DNA of 64,000 nt, from assembly GCA_044506565.1 (NCBI GenBank), contig JBIQKN010000005.1:3427-67426 (forward strand), read 5' to 3'. Position 1 is the stretch's first letter. Each line of letters opens with the position of its first letter. The notes under the pieces were generated by a model. The model was not told the origin of the DNA. It did no database searches and saw only the letters and a list, made by a program, of their open reading frames with translations. This DNA comes from Croceibacterium_A sp044506565 (GTDB taxonomy: Bacteria > Pseudomonadota > Alphaproteobacteria > Sphingomonadales > Sphingomonadaceae). Shown piece after piece: positions 8,853 to 16,874 of this stretch. The position numbers were made by a program, and so were the translations under genes.

Positions 8853-8929
8853 GCGCCCGTAGTTCAACTGGATAGAGCACGAGCCTTCTAAGCTTGGAGT
8901 TGCAGGTTCGAGTCCTGCCGGGCGCGCCA
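8853..8929 (+). tRNA. tRNA-Arg (anticodon TCT)
   Basis: A 77-base cloverleaf with encoded CCA. The acceptor stem is GCGCCCG/CGGGCGC, discriminator G. The anticodon stem is CGAGC/GCTTG with loop CTTCTAA, giving anticodon TCT (codon AGA). The T arm is GCAGG-TTCGAGT-CCTGC. The 3' end borders a recombinase remnant on the opposite strand, so this gene is a likely integration site. Confidence 0.95.
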
Positions 8930-9241
8930 ATTCCGTTCGATGCTGGGCACGGGGAAGTGCGGCCGCGAACCGACGCGGCCGACGGCGTGATCCACGGCTT
9001 TGGTGGCCCCGATGACCCTGATTTCGTCGTCACCGACCTCTACGCGACTGACGATACAGCGAACGTAGTACTGGCGCAGCGCGGGCTCACCCCCGCGCAG
9101 GTGCTGGTGCATCAGATCGACGAATCGGTCGATCGGTTCGGGCGTAACGCGCCGTTCCGAGGTCGCCAGCTGACGCTCAAGGAGGACCATGTCCGCTTCT
9201 ACCTGACGAACTGGTTCTTCTGCTCGGCGGCCCTTTTGGCA
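8888..9241 (-). pseudogene. Serine recombinase/integrase C-terminal remnant at tRNA-Arg
   Basis: About 115 codons on the minus strand match the C-terminal region of large serine recombinases: EADMVLLERQLA, then IDRFVDLMHQHLR, ALRQYYVRCIVSRVEV and DDEIRVIG. The frame runs on into the antisense of the tRNA 3' half (WRARQDSNLQ), as is typical of integrases whose end overlaps a tRNA att site. The catalytic N-terminal resolvase domain is absent, and upstream of about 9241 the reading no longer resembles the family. It is therefore a decayed remnant marking an old integration. Homology is judged by eye. Confidence 0.65.
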
Positions 9242-9390
9242 AACGCGGATCGGATGCGGTGAAGCAAGAGCGCTCCACGTCGCCGCTGCCAGAGCGCACG
9301 CGTGGAAGTCTCCGTGGCTGCGTTGGTGGGGTCGGATGGTCTTATCCGCACTCGAGCTCACGCACAGCAACGAGGTTGATCACCGACAAA

Positions 9391-9410
9391 AATTCCCTAA
9401 AGTAGGAATA
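9391..9410. promoter_or_regulatory. Candidate operator, AATTCC-N8-GGAAT palindrome (site 1)
   Basis: The 20-bp imperfect palindrome has half-sites AATTCC and GGAATA 8 bases apart, 38 bases before the TonB receptor start. Over an aligned 20-bp stretch (AAATTCC through GGAAT) it matches the site at 15814 at 17 positions. This suggests binding by the TetR protein encoded at 15146-15787. Confidence 0.6.
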
Positions 9411-9447
9411 ATTAGGCTAAACAAGCCGAGCTTTGGGAGAGGTTGGG

Positions 9448-11916
9448 ATGAAAGGGATTTTCGGGTCGTCGGTGGCGCTCAGCGCGCTCGCGTGGTCGTT
9501 CGCGGCACAGGCACAGAGCACTGCCCCGACACCGCAAGCGGCTCCGGAAGAGAATGCCGCCGAGGACGAGAGCGGTCTCGGAGAAATCATCGTCACCGCC
9601 CAGCGCATCGAGCAGAGCAGCCAGCGCGCTCCGCTCGCCATCGACGTCATCAGTCCGGATGAGCTCGCGCGGCAGAACGTGATCCGGGCGGAAGACCTGT
9701 CGCGGACCACGCCGGCTCTTTCCGCAACCGGGAGCACGGGCGGCCCGACCACGGTGTTCTTCGTGCGCGGCGTCGGCAACACGACGGTCAACGCGTACTC
9801 GGATCCGGCGATCTCGTTCAATTACGACGGGGTCTACATCGGCAGGCCGAGCTCGACCTCCGGCGTGTTCTACGATCTTCAGCGCGTCGAGGTCCTCAAG
9901 GGTCCGCAGGGAACGCTCTATGGCCGCAATGCGACCGCGGGCGCGATCAACGTCATCCCCAACCGGCCCAGGCTCGAGGACACTTCGCTCGATGTCTCGC
10001 TGGGCTACGGCAATTTCGACTGGCTGACCGGTCAGGCGGCCGTCAACCTGCCGATCGGCGAGCTCGTCGCCGTGCGCGTCGCGGGATCGATGTCGCGCCG
10101 GGACGGGTTCCAGTCGGACGGCACCGGGCGCCAGGAAGAATACGCGGGGCGCTTCCAGGTTTACGCCGAGCCGACCGACCGGCTGAGCCTGCGGTTCGGC
10201 GCCGATGTCTCCTACCAGGGCGGCGACAGCATCAGCGGCTTCTACCTCGGCACGGTCGATCCGACTTTCGGCCCGACGGGCTTCGCCGGGTACAGTTTCA
10301 CGCCGACCGGCTTCTCGCCCGACCAGGGCCTGCTCGATCCGGCTTCGAACGCGCTGCAGGCTTCCCGCTTCATTGCCCAGGCCGGCCGCGCCGGCGCCGT
10401 GGTCGACGGCAGGCCGTTCAACGACAATCATTACTGGGGTGTCACGGCCGAGCTCAACTACGAGACCGATGCCGGCACGCTGACCATCCAGCCGGCGTAT
10501 CGCGAAGCCGACCTGGAATACCAGATCAACGGCGTCTTCCGCGCGGCGTACTCGGCCGAGAAGGACAAGCAGACCAGCATCGAGGCCCGGTGGGCCGGCA
10601 ACATCGGCGACACGGTCGATTACCTGCTCGGCGCCATCTACTTCGAGGAGGACATCGCGGCGGTCGCCCGGTACAACCAGCAGACCCTGACCCCGTTCCA
10701 GAACTTCACCACCGGGACCGAATCGTGGGCCGGCTTCGGCAAGGTCACCTTCAACGTCACCGACCGGCTGAGCCTGACCGCCGGCGGTCGCTACACTTCG
10801 GACAAGAAGGACTTCGCGGGAACGTCGAACGTCTACATCCTGTTCTGCGGCAACCCTGCGCCGCCGCAGGATTTCTGCCCGAGCCTGCCCTTCATCCCGC
10901 TGGTCGAGACCGAGCAGGAGTTCATCGACTTCTACACCTCGCGCGGCGTTCCGATCACGCCGGTGCCGTTGTTCGCCTTGCCGCCGCAGGCGGGAGGATC
11001 GCAGACCGCGCCTTTCGTGTTGCGCTCGCCGATCGTCATCGACTCCGAGCTCAAGAACGACAAGTTCACCTATCGCCTGGCGGCACAGTACGACCTGACG
11101 CCGCGCAACATGCTCTACGCCAGCTTCGAGACCGGCTACCACGCTGGCGGCTTCTCGTTTGCGCGCGGCGTCGAGAGCTATCGCCCGGAGTCGATCAAGG
11201 CCTTCACCCTGGGCAGCAAAAACCGGTTCTTCGGCAATACGCTGCAGCTGAACCTCGAGGCCTTCCTGTGGAAGTACAAGGACCAGCAGTTCAGCCAGTT
11301 CGGCTATGATCTGGGCACCCCGCCCACGACCGTGTTCCTGACCCGCAACATCGGCGACAGCACGATCATGGGCCTCGATCTCGAGGCGGACTTCAAGCCC
11401 ACGCGCAACACGCTGCTGTCGGCGAACGTCCAGTTCCTCGACACCGAGTACGACAGCTTCACTTACTTCGCGCCGAACCAGGGACTGCCGCCGAACACCA
11501 CCTGCGCGTATTCCCCGACGACGCAGGAGGTAAACGGCTCGATGCTCGCGCTCTACGAGATCGACTGCTCGGGGAACGTGGCATTCAATTCGCCCCGCTG
11601 GTCGTTCAATCTCAATGGCGAACAGACCATCCCGTTCGACAACTTCCAGGTCGTTCTGCAGGCTGGCACGCGTTATCGCAGCAGCAGCTATTCGACGGCG
11701 GACTACCTGCCGTTCCTCAAGTCGCGGGCAAACTTCGTCAGCGATGCCTCGATCACCTTCACCGACGAGGATCGGAACAGGTTCGTGAGCTTCTACGTGC
11801 GCAATATCGAGAACAGCCGGCGCCAGCTTGGCGGCAGCATCAACACGGCCGGTCTCGTCGCCACCGTGACGGAGCAGCCGCGCACTTACGGTGTCCGCGT
11901 CGGCGGAAGTTTCTGA
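9448..11916 (+). CDS. TonB-dependent receptor of the catabolic cluster
   Basis: An 822-residue outer-membrane receptor. The ATG at 9448 is chosen over an in-frame TTG at 9433 because GGGAGAGG lies just upstream. The signal peptide ends near AQAQS. The TonB-box-like EIIVTAQ follows at about residue 46, then the plug domain with FFVRGVGN, VYIGRPSS and VEVLKGPQGTLYGRNATAGAIN. A 22-strand barrel ends in a C-terminal Phe (VRVGGSF). It belongs to the large sphingomonad receptor family not tied to siderophores. It heads the dioxygenase operon with 39 bases to the next gene, so uptake of the pathway substrate is inferred. A candidate operator lies just upstream. Confidence 0.92.
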   Translation: MKGIFGSSVALSALAWSFAAQAQSTAPTPQAAPEENAAEDESGLGEIIVTAQRIEQSSQRAPLAIDVISPDELARQNVIRAEDLSRTTPALSATGSTGGPTTVFFVRGVGNTTVNAYSDPAISFNYDGVYIGRPSSTSGVFYDLQRVEVLKGPQGTLYGRNATAGAINVIPNRPRLEDTSLDVSLGYGNFDWLTGQAAVNLPIGELVAVRVAGSMSRRDGFQSDGTGRQEEYAGRFQVYAEPTDRLSLRFGADVSYQGGDSISGFYLGTVDPTFGPTGFAGYSFTPTGFSPDQGLLDPASNALQASRFIAQAGRAGAVVDGRPFNDNHYWGVTAELNYETDAGTLTIQPAYREADLEYQINGVFRAAYSAEKDKQTSIEARWAGNIGDTVDYLLGAIYFEEDIAAVARYNQQTLTPFQNFTTGTESWAGFGKVTFNVTDRLSLTAGGRYTSDKKDFAGTSNVYILFCGNPAPPQDFCPSLPFIPLVETEQEFIDFYTSRGVPITPVPLFALPPQAGGSQTAPFVLRSPIVIDSELKNDKFTYRLAAQYDLTPRNMLYASFETGYHAGGFSFARGVESYRPESIKAFTLGSKNRFFGNTLQLNLEAFLWKYKDQQFSQFGYDLGTPPTTVFLTRNIGDSTIMGLDLEADFKPTRNTLLSANVQFLDTEYDSFTYFAPNQGLPPNTTCAYSPTTQEVNGSMLALYEIDCSGNVAFNSPRWSFNLNGEQTIPFDNFQVVLQAGTRYRSSSYSTADYLPFLKSRANFVSDASITFTDEDRNRFVSFYVRNIENSRRQLGGSINTAGLVATVTEQPRTYGVRVGGSF

Positions 11917-11955
11917 TCGCGGCATCGGAGTGACACAGGAAAGCGGAGCTGATCG

Positions 11956-12864
11956 ATGTCGGCCAGAGTAACCGATTTGCAGTATGTGGCCCTCGCGGTC
12001 CCGGATCTCGCCGCCGAACGCGAGTTCTTCGGCGAGAAGTGGGGCCTGATCGAAGTCACCGAAAGGGACGGCCGCGTCTATTTCGCCGCGGCAGGCATGC
12101 CTCATCCCTACGTCCTGGTCCTGCGCCAGGACGCCGAGCGCAAGACCGACCTGATCGGGTTCTCGGCCGCCTCGCGCGAGGACGTGCTGGAGTTGTTCGA
12201 GCAGGTAAAGGCGGCCGGGGCGAAGATCATTTCCGAGCCCGGCCCGGCGGATGGGCCGGCAGGAGGTTTCGCGTTCCGCTTCTTCGATCCCGACGGGCGC
12301 GCGATGGAGGTGGTTTGCGACACCACGCCGCGGGAGTTCCGCAAGCTCGACAAGGGCGAAGCGATTCCCATCGGCATCAGCCACGTGGTGTTCCACTCGC
12401 CCGACCATAAGGGGCTCGCCGAGTTCTATCAGAAGGCGCTGGGCTTCCGGTTGTCCGACTGGATCGGCGATTTCATGGTCTTCCTGCGCTGCAATTCGGC
12501 ACACCACCGCGTGGCGATCCTGCCGGGGCCGCCGGCGCTGAACCACATCGCTTTCGACGTGAGCTCGGTCGACGAGCTGATGCGCGGGCTCGCCCGCATG
12601 CACGAGAACGGGATCAAGCTGAACTGGGGACCGGGCCGGCACACGGCCGGGAACAACACCTTCAGCTATTTCACCACCCCCAACGGCAACACCGTCGAAT
12701 ACACCTCGGACCTCGAGGAAGTGGACGAGGAAACCTGGCAGCCGCAGGTCTACCAGCCGGGTCCGACGACGATCGACCAGTGGGGAACCGGCCGTATCAT
12801 CACGGGGAATGTCCCGCATGCGGAGATGACGCCGGACAAGGGCCTGTGGCAGGTCCCGGCCTGA
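11956..12864 (+). CDS. Extradiol ring-cleavage dioxygenase, type I (VOC fold)
   Basis: A 302-residue protein with two VOC domains. The C-terminal one carries the complete type I extradiol set: metal ligands His143 (ISHVVFHS), His197 (LNHIAFDV) and Glu248 (NTVEYTSD), and the catalytic-pocket residues His184 (AHHRVAI), His229 (GRHT) and Tyr249. In BphC these correspond to H146, H210, E260, H195, H241 and Y250. It should bind Fe(II) or Mn(II) and cleave a catechol-type, or possibly hydroquinone-type, ring next to the hydroxyl. Next in the operon are a flavin hydroxylase and an FAH hydrolase, which fits ring hydroxylation, cleavage and C-C hydrolysis. The substrate cannot be read from sequence. 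Confidence 0.9.
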   Translation: MSARVTDLQYVALAVPDLAAEREFFGEKWGLIEVTERDGRVYFAAAGMPHPYVLVLRQDAERKTDLIGFSAASREDVLELFEQVKAAGAKIISEPGPADGPAGGFAFRFFDPDGRAMEVVCDTTPREFRKLDKGEAIPIGISHVVFHSPDHKGLAEFYQKALGFRLSDWIGDFMVFLRCNSAHHRVAILPGPPALNHIAFDVSSVDELMRGLARMHENGIKLNWGPGRHTAGNNTFSYFTTPNGNTVEYTSDLEEVDEETWQPQVYQPGPTTIDQWGTGRIITGNVPHAEMTPDKGLWQVPA

Positions 12865-12888
12865 GCACGGCCGCGGGAAGGGGCGAGA

Positions 12889-14007
12889 ATGATCAACAAG
12901 GTTCTGGTGGTCGGCGGCGGGGTCGGCGGGATGAGCGCGGCCCTCGCACTGGCGCGGCTCGGTGTGGAGGTCGAGCTGGCCGACGCCGATCCTCAGTGGC
13001 GGGCCTACGGTGCCGGCATCAGTGTGACCGGCCTGTCGTTGCGCGCGTTCGACGATCTAGGGATCCTCGAGGAGGTTCGGCAAAAGGGCTTCGTCGGTGC
13101 CGGAATTCGCCTGCGGGGCGCGGATGGCAGCGTGATCATGGAAAGCCCGGTGCCACCCGCCGAGGCGCCGCCGATCGCTCGCAGCGGCGGGATCATGCGG
13201 CCGGTGCTGCACGAGATCATGTCGCGCCGGGTGCGTGAGGCCGGCGTGCGCGTGACGCTGGGCGCCGAGGTCACGCAGATGACGCAGGACGGTTCGGGTG
13301 TCGAAGTCGTGCTGCCGGGCGGCCGCGAGGAGCGTTTCGACCTGGTTATCGCCGCGGACGGCATCTTTTCCAGGACGCGCCCGATGCTGTTCCCGGATGC
13401 GCCCCAGCCCAAGTTCACCGGACAGGGCTGCTGGCGTATTGTGGCCAACCGGCCTGCAGAGGTGGATCGGGCTGAAATGTGGCTCGGCGGCCCGGTCAAG
13501 CTCGGGTTCAATCCGGTGTCCGCGGACCGAATGTACGCTTTCATCCTGGAGCACGTGCCCGACAATCCCTGGTTCGCCCCGGAAGAGCAGCTGGCGCACG
13601 TGGCCGAACTGCTCGCGCCCTATGGCGGTTACGTTCAGGCGGTCCGGGAAAACCTCGGCGAGGACTCGCTCGTCAATTACCGGCCGCTGGAGTGGGTCCT
13701 GCTGCCCGCGCCCTGGCACAAGGGGCGGGTCGTTCTCATCGGCGATGCCGTTCACGCCACGACACCGCACATGGCGTCGGGTGCCGGGATGGCGGTCGAG
13801 GACGGCCTCGTCCTGGCCGAGGAGCTGTCCCGGCACGACAGCCCCGACGAGGCGCTGGCTGCGTTCAGCGTGCGGCGCTTCGAGCGCGCTCGCATGGTGG
13901 TCGAGAATTCGGTGCGCATCGGCGATATCGAGATGGCGGGGGGAGACCAGCGGGACGCCAACGCGATGCTCGGCGGCACGATGCACAAGTTGCAGCAACC
14001 CTACTGA
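12889..14007 (+). CDS. FAD-dependent aromatic monooxygenase (group A)
   Basis: A 372-residue single-component flavin hydroxylase of the UbiH/PobA/salicylate hydroxylase class. The dinucleotide motif GGGVGG is at residues 9-14, the DG motif in VIAADGIFSR, and the GD motif in VLIGDAVHATTPHMASGAG, followed by EDG. It would use NAD(P)H and O2 to add a hydroxyl to an aromatic ring, possibly making the diol cleaved by the upstream dioxygenase. It follows that gene by 24 bases with GGGGCGAG before the ATG. It differs clearly from the true PobA at 47601-48767. Confidence 0.88.
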   Translation: MINKVLVVGGGVGGMSAALALARLGVEVELADADPQWRAYGAGISVTGLSLRAFDDLGILEEVRQKGFVGAGIRLRGADGSVIMESPVPPAEAPPIARSGGIMRPVLHEIMSRRVREAGVRVTLGAEVTQMTQDGSGVEVVLPGGREERFDLVIAADGIFSRTRPMLFPDAPQPKFTGQGCWRIVANRPAEVDRAEMWLGGPVKLGFNPVSADRMYAFILEHVPDNPWFAPEEQLAHVAELLAPYGGYVQAVRENLGEDSLVNYRPLEWVLLPAPWHKGRVVLIGDAVHATTPHMASGAGMAVEDGLVLAEELSRHDSPDEALAAFSVRRFERARMVVENSVRIGDIEMAGGDQRDANAMLGGTMHKLQQPY

Positions 14008-14021
14008 GGCACGGAAGCACG

Positions 14022-15136
14022 ATGACATACGGACTGGCAACGCTGGTGATCGACGGCCGCCCGCAGGCAGCGCTGGTGCGTGACGAACGCTACGTGCCAC
14101 TCAGCCGGTGGGGTGAGCAACGTGACCTGCCGGCCTTGCTGGCAGACTGGAGCGACGTCGTCGGCACGCTCGAGGATTGGGCGCGCGACGAACAAGCTTT
14201 TGCCTCCGCCGGCGACCTCTCGCAGGCGGAAATCAGGATGCCCTATCGCCCGGGACAGGTGTTCTGCACCGGCGCGAACTACAAGAAGCATGTCGNNNNN
14301 NNNNNNNNNNNNNNNNNNNNNNNNNNNNNNNNNNNNNNNNNNNNNNNNNNNNNNNNNNNNNNNNNNNNNNNNNNNNNNNNNNNNNNNNNNNNNNNCCCTA
14401 TCGCCCGGGACAGGTGTTCTGCACCGGCGCGAACTACAAGAAGCATGTCGTCGGGCTGATCATGGGCGATCCCTCGATGCGCACCGCGGAGCACGAGGCG
14501 CTGAGCGACGACGAGCGCCGCGCGCGGATCGAGAAGATGATGGACGAGCGCGCCAAGGCGGAGCCCTACTGCTTCATCAAGCTGCCCTCGTGCGCCGTCG
14601 GCCCGCGCGACGAGGTCGTGCTGCCGCGCAACGTGGTGAAGCCCGACTGGGAACTCGAGCTCGGCGTGGTGATCGGCAAGCGTGCGCGGCACGTCTCCGC
14701 CGAGCAGGCCATGGACCACGTCGCCGGCTATGCCGTGGTCAACGACGTGACCGCGCGCGAGCACATCTTCCGCCGCGACGCGGGAGCGCTCGGCGCCGAC
14801 TGGCTGTCGGGCAAGTGCTTCCCGACCTTCCTGCCGTTCGGGCCGCTGATCGTGCCGCGGCAATGCGTGCCGGATCCCTACGACCTGAACATCAGGCTCT
14901 CGGTCAACGGCAAGGTCTATCAGGACGAGTCGACGCGCGACATGATGATCGGGATCGAGCGGCAGATCGCCTTCCTCTCCGATCGCGTCGAGCTGATGCC
15001 CGGAGACGTGATCTGCACCGGTTCACCTTACGGTAATGGCTCCGCCTTCGGCGTGTTCCTGCAGCCGGGCGACGTCATGGAAGGGACGATCAGCGGGCTC
15101 GGCACCCAGCGCAATTCCTGCGTGGCGGAAGCCTGA
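14022..15136 (+). CDS. FAH-family hydrolase/isomerase (crosses artefactual gap)
   Basis: A fumarylacetoacetate hydrolase-fold protein of the acylpyruvase/2-hydroxyhepta-2,4-diene-dioate isomerase type. It contains FCTGANYKKHV, the metal-binding WELELGVVIGK (Glu ligands), then VAGYAVVNDVTAREH and a late PGDVICTGSPYGNG motif. It is interrupted by 100 N at 14296-14395, but the 55 bases on each side are identical. Removing N plus one copy restores one frame of 319 residues. It starts 14 bases after the monooxygenase. It probably acts on the ring-fission product: C-C hydrolysis, decarboxylation or tautomerisation. Which of these cannot be told from sequence. Confidence 0.88.
14296..14395. other. 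Assembly gap, artefactual (55-bp overlap on both sides)
   Basis: 100 N. The 55 bases at 14241-14295 recur exactly at 14396-14450, so the contigs overlap and nothing is missing from the FAH-family gene. Confidence 0.95.
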
Positions 15137-15145
15137 CGAAGCGGC

Positions 15146-15787
15146 TCAGGTATCGCCCTGCTTGCGCAACCCGTTGAGCAGCAGGTCGACCACGAAGTCT
15201 TCGTACTCGGCAGCGACCTGCTTCATGTCGGTGCCCTGCGGCGCCAGCTGGCGGACGACCGGTTCGGCCGAGGCAAAGAAGTCGAACAGGCCAAGCAAGG
15301 CCAGGTGAAGGAACGCCGGGTTGACGTGGCGCAGGCGGCTCTTGCCCTCGGCCGCCATGAGGTTGTCGAGATCGCGCACCGCGCCCCGGTTCAGCTCGCC
15401 GAGATGTTCGCCGATCGCCGCGGTCTTGGCGCCGGCGAGCTCGTCGACCATCAACCGGTGGATATGCTTGGTCGAGCTGGTGAAATGCGCGGTGCGGCGA
15501 ATGATCTGCTCGATCGCCACGAGCGGCTCGGCCGGATCGACCTCGGCCTGCCGCGAGTCCGCGAGCATGCTCTCGGCGACGGCCATGAGCAGGTTGCTGC
15601 GGTCGCCGAAATAGTACCGCACCAGCGCCGGATCGACCCCGGCCTCGCGCGCAATCAGCGAGATCGTGACGCGCGCCGGGGGCAGGTCCTTGATCAGCCG
15701 CTTGGTCGTTTCGAGCAGGGCGTCGCGTCCGACGCTGTGATCGGCTGGCCGCCCCTTCCCCCGCTTGACGGTCTTCTCGTTCCTCAT
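15146..15787 (-). CDS. TetR-family transcriptional regulator
   Basis: A 213-residue TetR repressor. Start at the ATG giving MRNEKTVKRGKGRPADH; another in-frame ATG lies seven codons upstream at 15808. The N-terminal helix-turn-helix is visible: ALLETTKRLI, then ARVTISLIAREAGVDPALVRYYFGDRSNLL. The C-terminal ligand domain is helical and not assignable. It sits between the two catabolic operons and diverges from the metallo-hydrolase gene, with an AATTCC-N8-GGAATT palindrome in the shared intergenic region. It is therefore the best candidate for local, self-controlled repression relieved by a pathway compound. It is convergent with the FAH gene, with 9 bases between stops. Confidence 0.9.
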   Translation of the reverse strand: MRNEKTVKRGKGRPADHSVGRDALLETTKRLIKDLPPARVTISLIAREAGVDPALVRYYFGDRSNLLMAVAESMLADSRQAEVDPAEPLVAIEQIIRRTAHFTSSTKHIHRLMVDELAGAKTAAIGEHLGELNRGAVRDLDNLMAAEGKSRLRHVNPAFLHLALLGLFDFFASAEPVVRQLAPQGTDMKQVAAEYEDFVVDLLLNGLRKQGDT

Positions 15788-15813
15788 CACCCAAACGCCT
15801 GCCCGCATTCCGA

Positions 15814-15833
15814 AATTCCCGCAAATAGGAATT
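15814..15833. promoter_or_regulatory. Candidate TetR operator, AATTCC-N8-GGAATT (site 2)
   Basis: Perfect 6-bp palindromic arms separated by 8 bases, in the 97-base region between the divergent TetR gene and the metallo-hydrolase gene. It is the best of three related sites (9391, 15814, 23518). The placement fits autoregulation plus control of the downstream operon. Confidence 0.65.
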
Positions 15834-15884
15834 GCACCGCGGCAGGGACGCGGTAAGCATTGAGCCGGAGAGGACAAATTCACG

Positions 15885-16874
15885 ATGGCAAACTGGGCGT
15901 TCACGCAGGGCGTGCACGATATCGGCAACGGGCTTTACGGCTACGTGCAGCCCGACGGGACCTGGGGCTGGTCGAACGCCGGACTGATCGCCAGCGACGG
16001 CGAGACGCTGCTGGTCGACACCTTGATGAGCGTGCCGCTGACGCGCGAGATGCTCGATCAGTTCAAGGCCGGGGTCCCGGCTGCTGCGCGCATCGACCGG
16101 CTGGTCAACACCCATGCCAACCCCGATCACTTCTTCGGCAACGGGCTGGTGGCCGACGCGGAGATCATCGGCACCAACGAAGCGAAGGCCGAGATGGCCG
16201 AGTTCGACCCGGTCCGGCTCGCCAAGCTTAAGGACATCTACCCGCAGATGGGCGATTCGGGCGCCTTCCTGTACGAGACGATGGGGCGCAAGTTCGACTT
16301 CTCGGGCGTCGACGAGGTCACCCTGCCGAACCGCACCTTCGACGGCCGGCTCGATCTCACGGTGGGCTCGAAACGGGTCGAACTGGTCGACCTCGGCCCG
16401 GCGCACACCAACTCGGATACCATCGTCTGGGTGCCCGACGACCGGGTGGTGTTCACCGGCGACCTGCTGTTCAACGAAGGCCACCCGATCATGTGGGCCG
16501 GGCCGGTCGAGAACTGGATCGCCGCCTGCCAGTACATCATCGATCTCGATCCCGAAGTGGTGGTGCCGGGCCACGGGCCGATCACCGATGTGGCCGCGGT
16601 CGCAAACATGAAGACCTACTTCGAGTACGTCCGCGACGAGGCGCGCAAGCGGTTCGAGGCCGGGCTCGATTTCAACGCGGCGGCGCGCGAGATCAACATG
16701 CAGGAGTATCGCGGGTGGACTGATCCCGAGCGGATCGTGGCCAACGTGTTCTCGCTCTACAAGCAGTGGGGCACGGCGTTCTCGCCCGAGGAGCAGCGCG
16801 ACCTGTTCGGCGCGATGGGCCGCTACCACAAGGAAATGGCCGCCCACGACGAGGCCTGCGACCATGCCCATTGA
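15885..16874 (+). CDS. Metallo-beta-lactamase-fold hydrolase with variant HxNxDH motif
   Basis: A 329-residue MBL-fold protein. The metal motif reads THANPDH (His77, Asn79, Asp81, His82), where the usual second His of HxHxDH is Asn. The later ligands are present: His in LGPAHTNSD, Asp in VFTGDLLFN, and His in VVPGHGPITD. The C-terminal 90 residues are helical. The family hydrolyses esters, lactones or thioesters. The Asn change alters one metal site. It opens the second operon behind the TetR operator and overlaps the fumarylacetoacetase gene by 11 bases, so it probably handles an ester, lactone or CoA intermediate of the same pathway. Confidence 0.85.
   Translation: MANWAFTQGVHDIGNGLYGYVQPDGTWGWSNAGLIASDGETLLVDTLMSVPLTREMLDQFKAGVPAAARIDRLVNTHANPDHFFGNGLVADAEIIGTNEAKAEMAEFDPVRLAKLKDIYPQMGDSGAFLYETMGRKFDFSGVDEVTLPNRTFDGRLDLTVGSKRVELVDLGPAHTNSDTIVWVPDDRVVFTGDLLFNEGHPIMWAGPVENWIAACQYIIDLDPEVVVPGHGPITDVAAVANMKTYFEYVRDEARKRFEAGLDFNAAAREINMQEYRGWTDPERIVANVFSLYKQWGTAFSPEEQRDLFGAMGRYHKEMAAHDEACDHAH

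Noticed and set aside
9412..12819. A 1135-codon minus-strand open frame opposite the TonB receptor and dioxygenase
   Set aside because: The plus-strand proteins have complete family motifs. The minus-strand product is low-complexity and lacks any domain.
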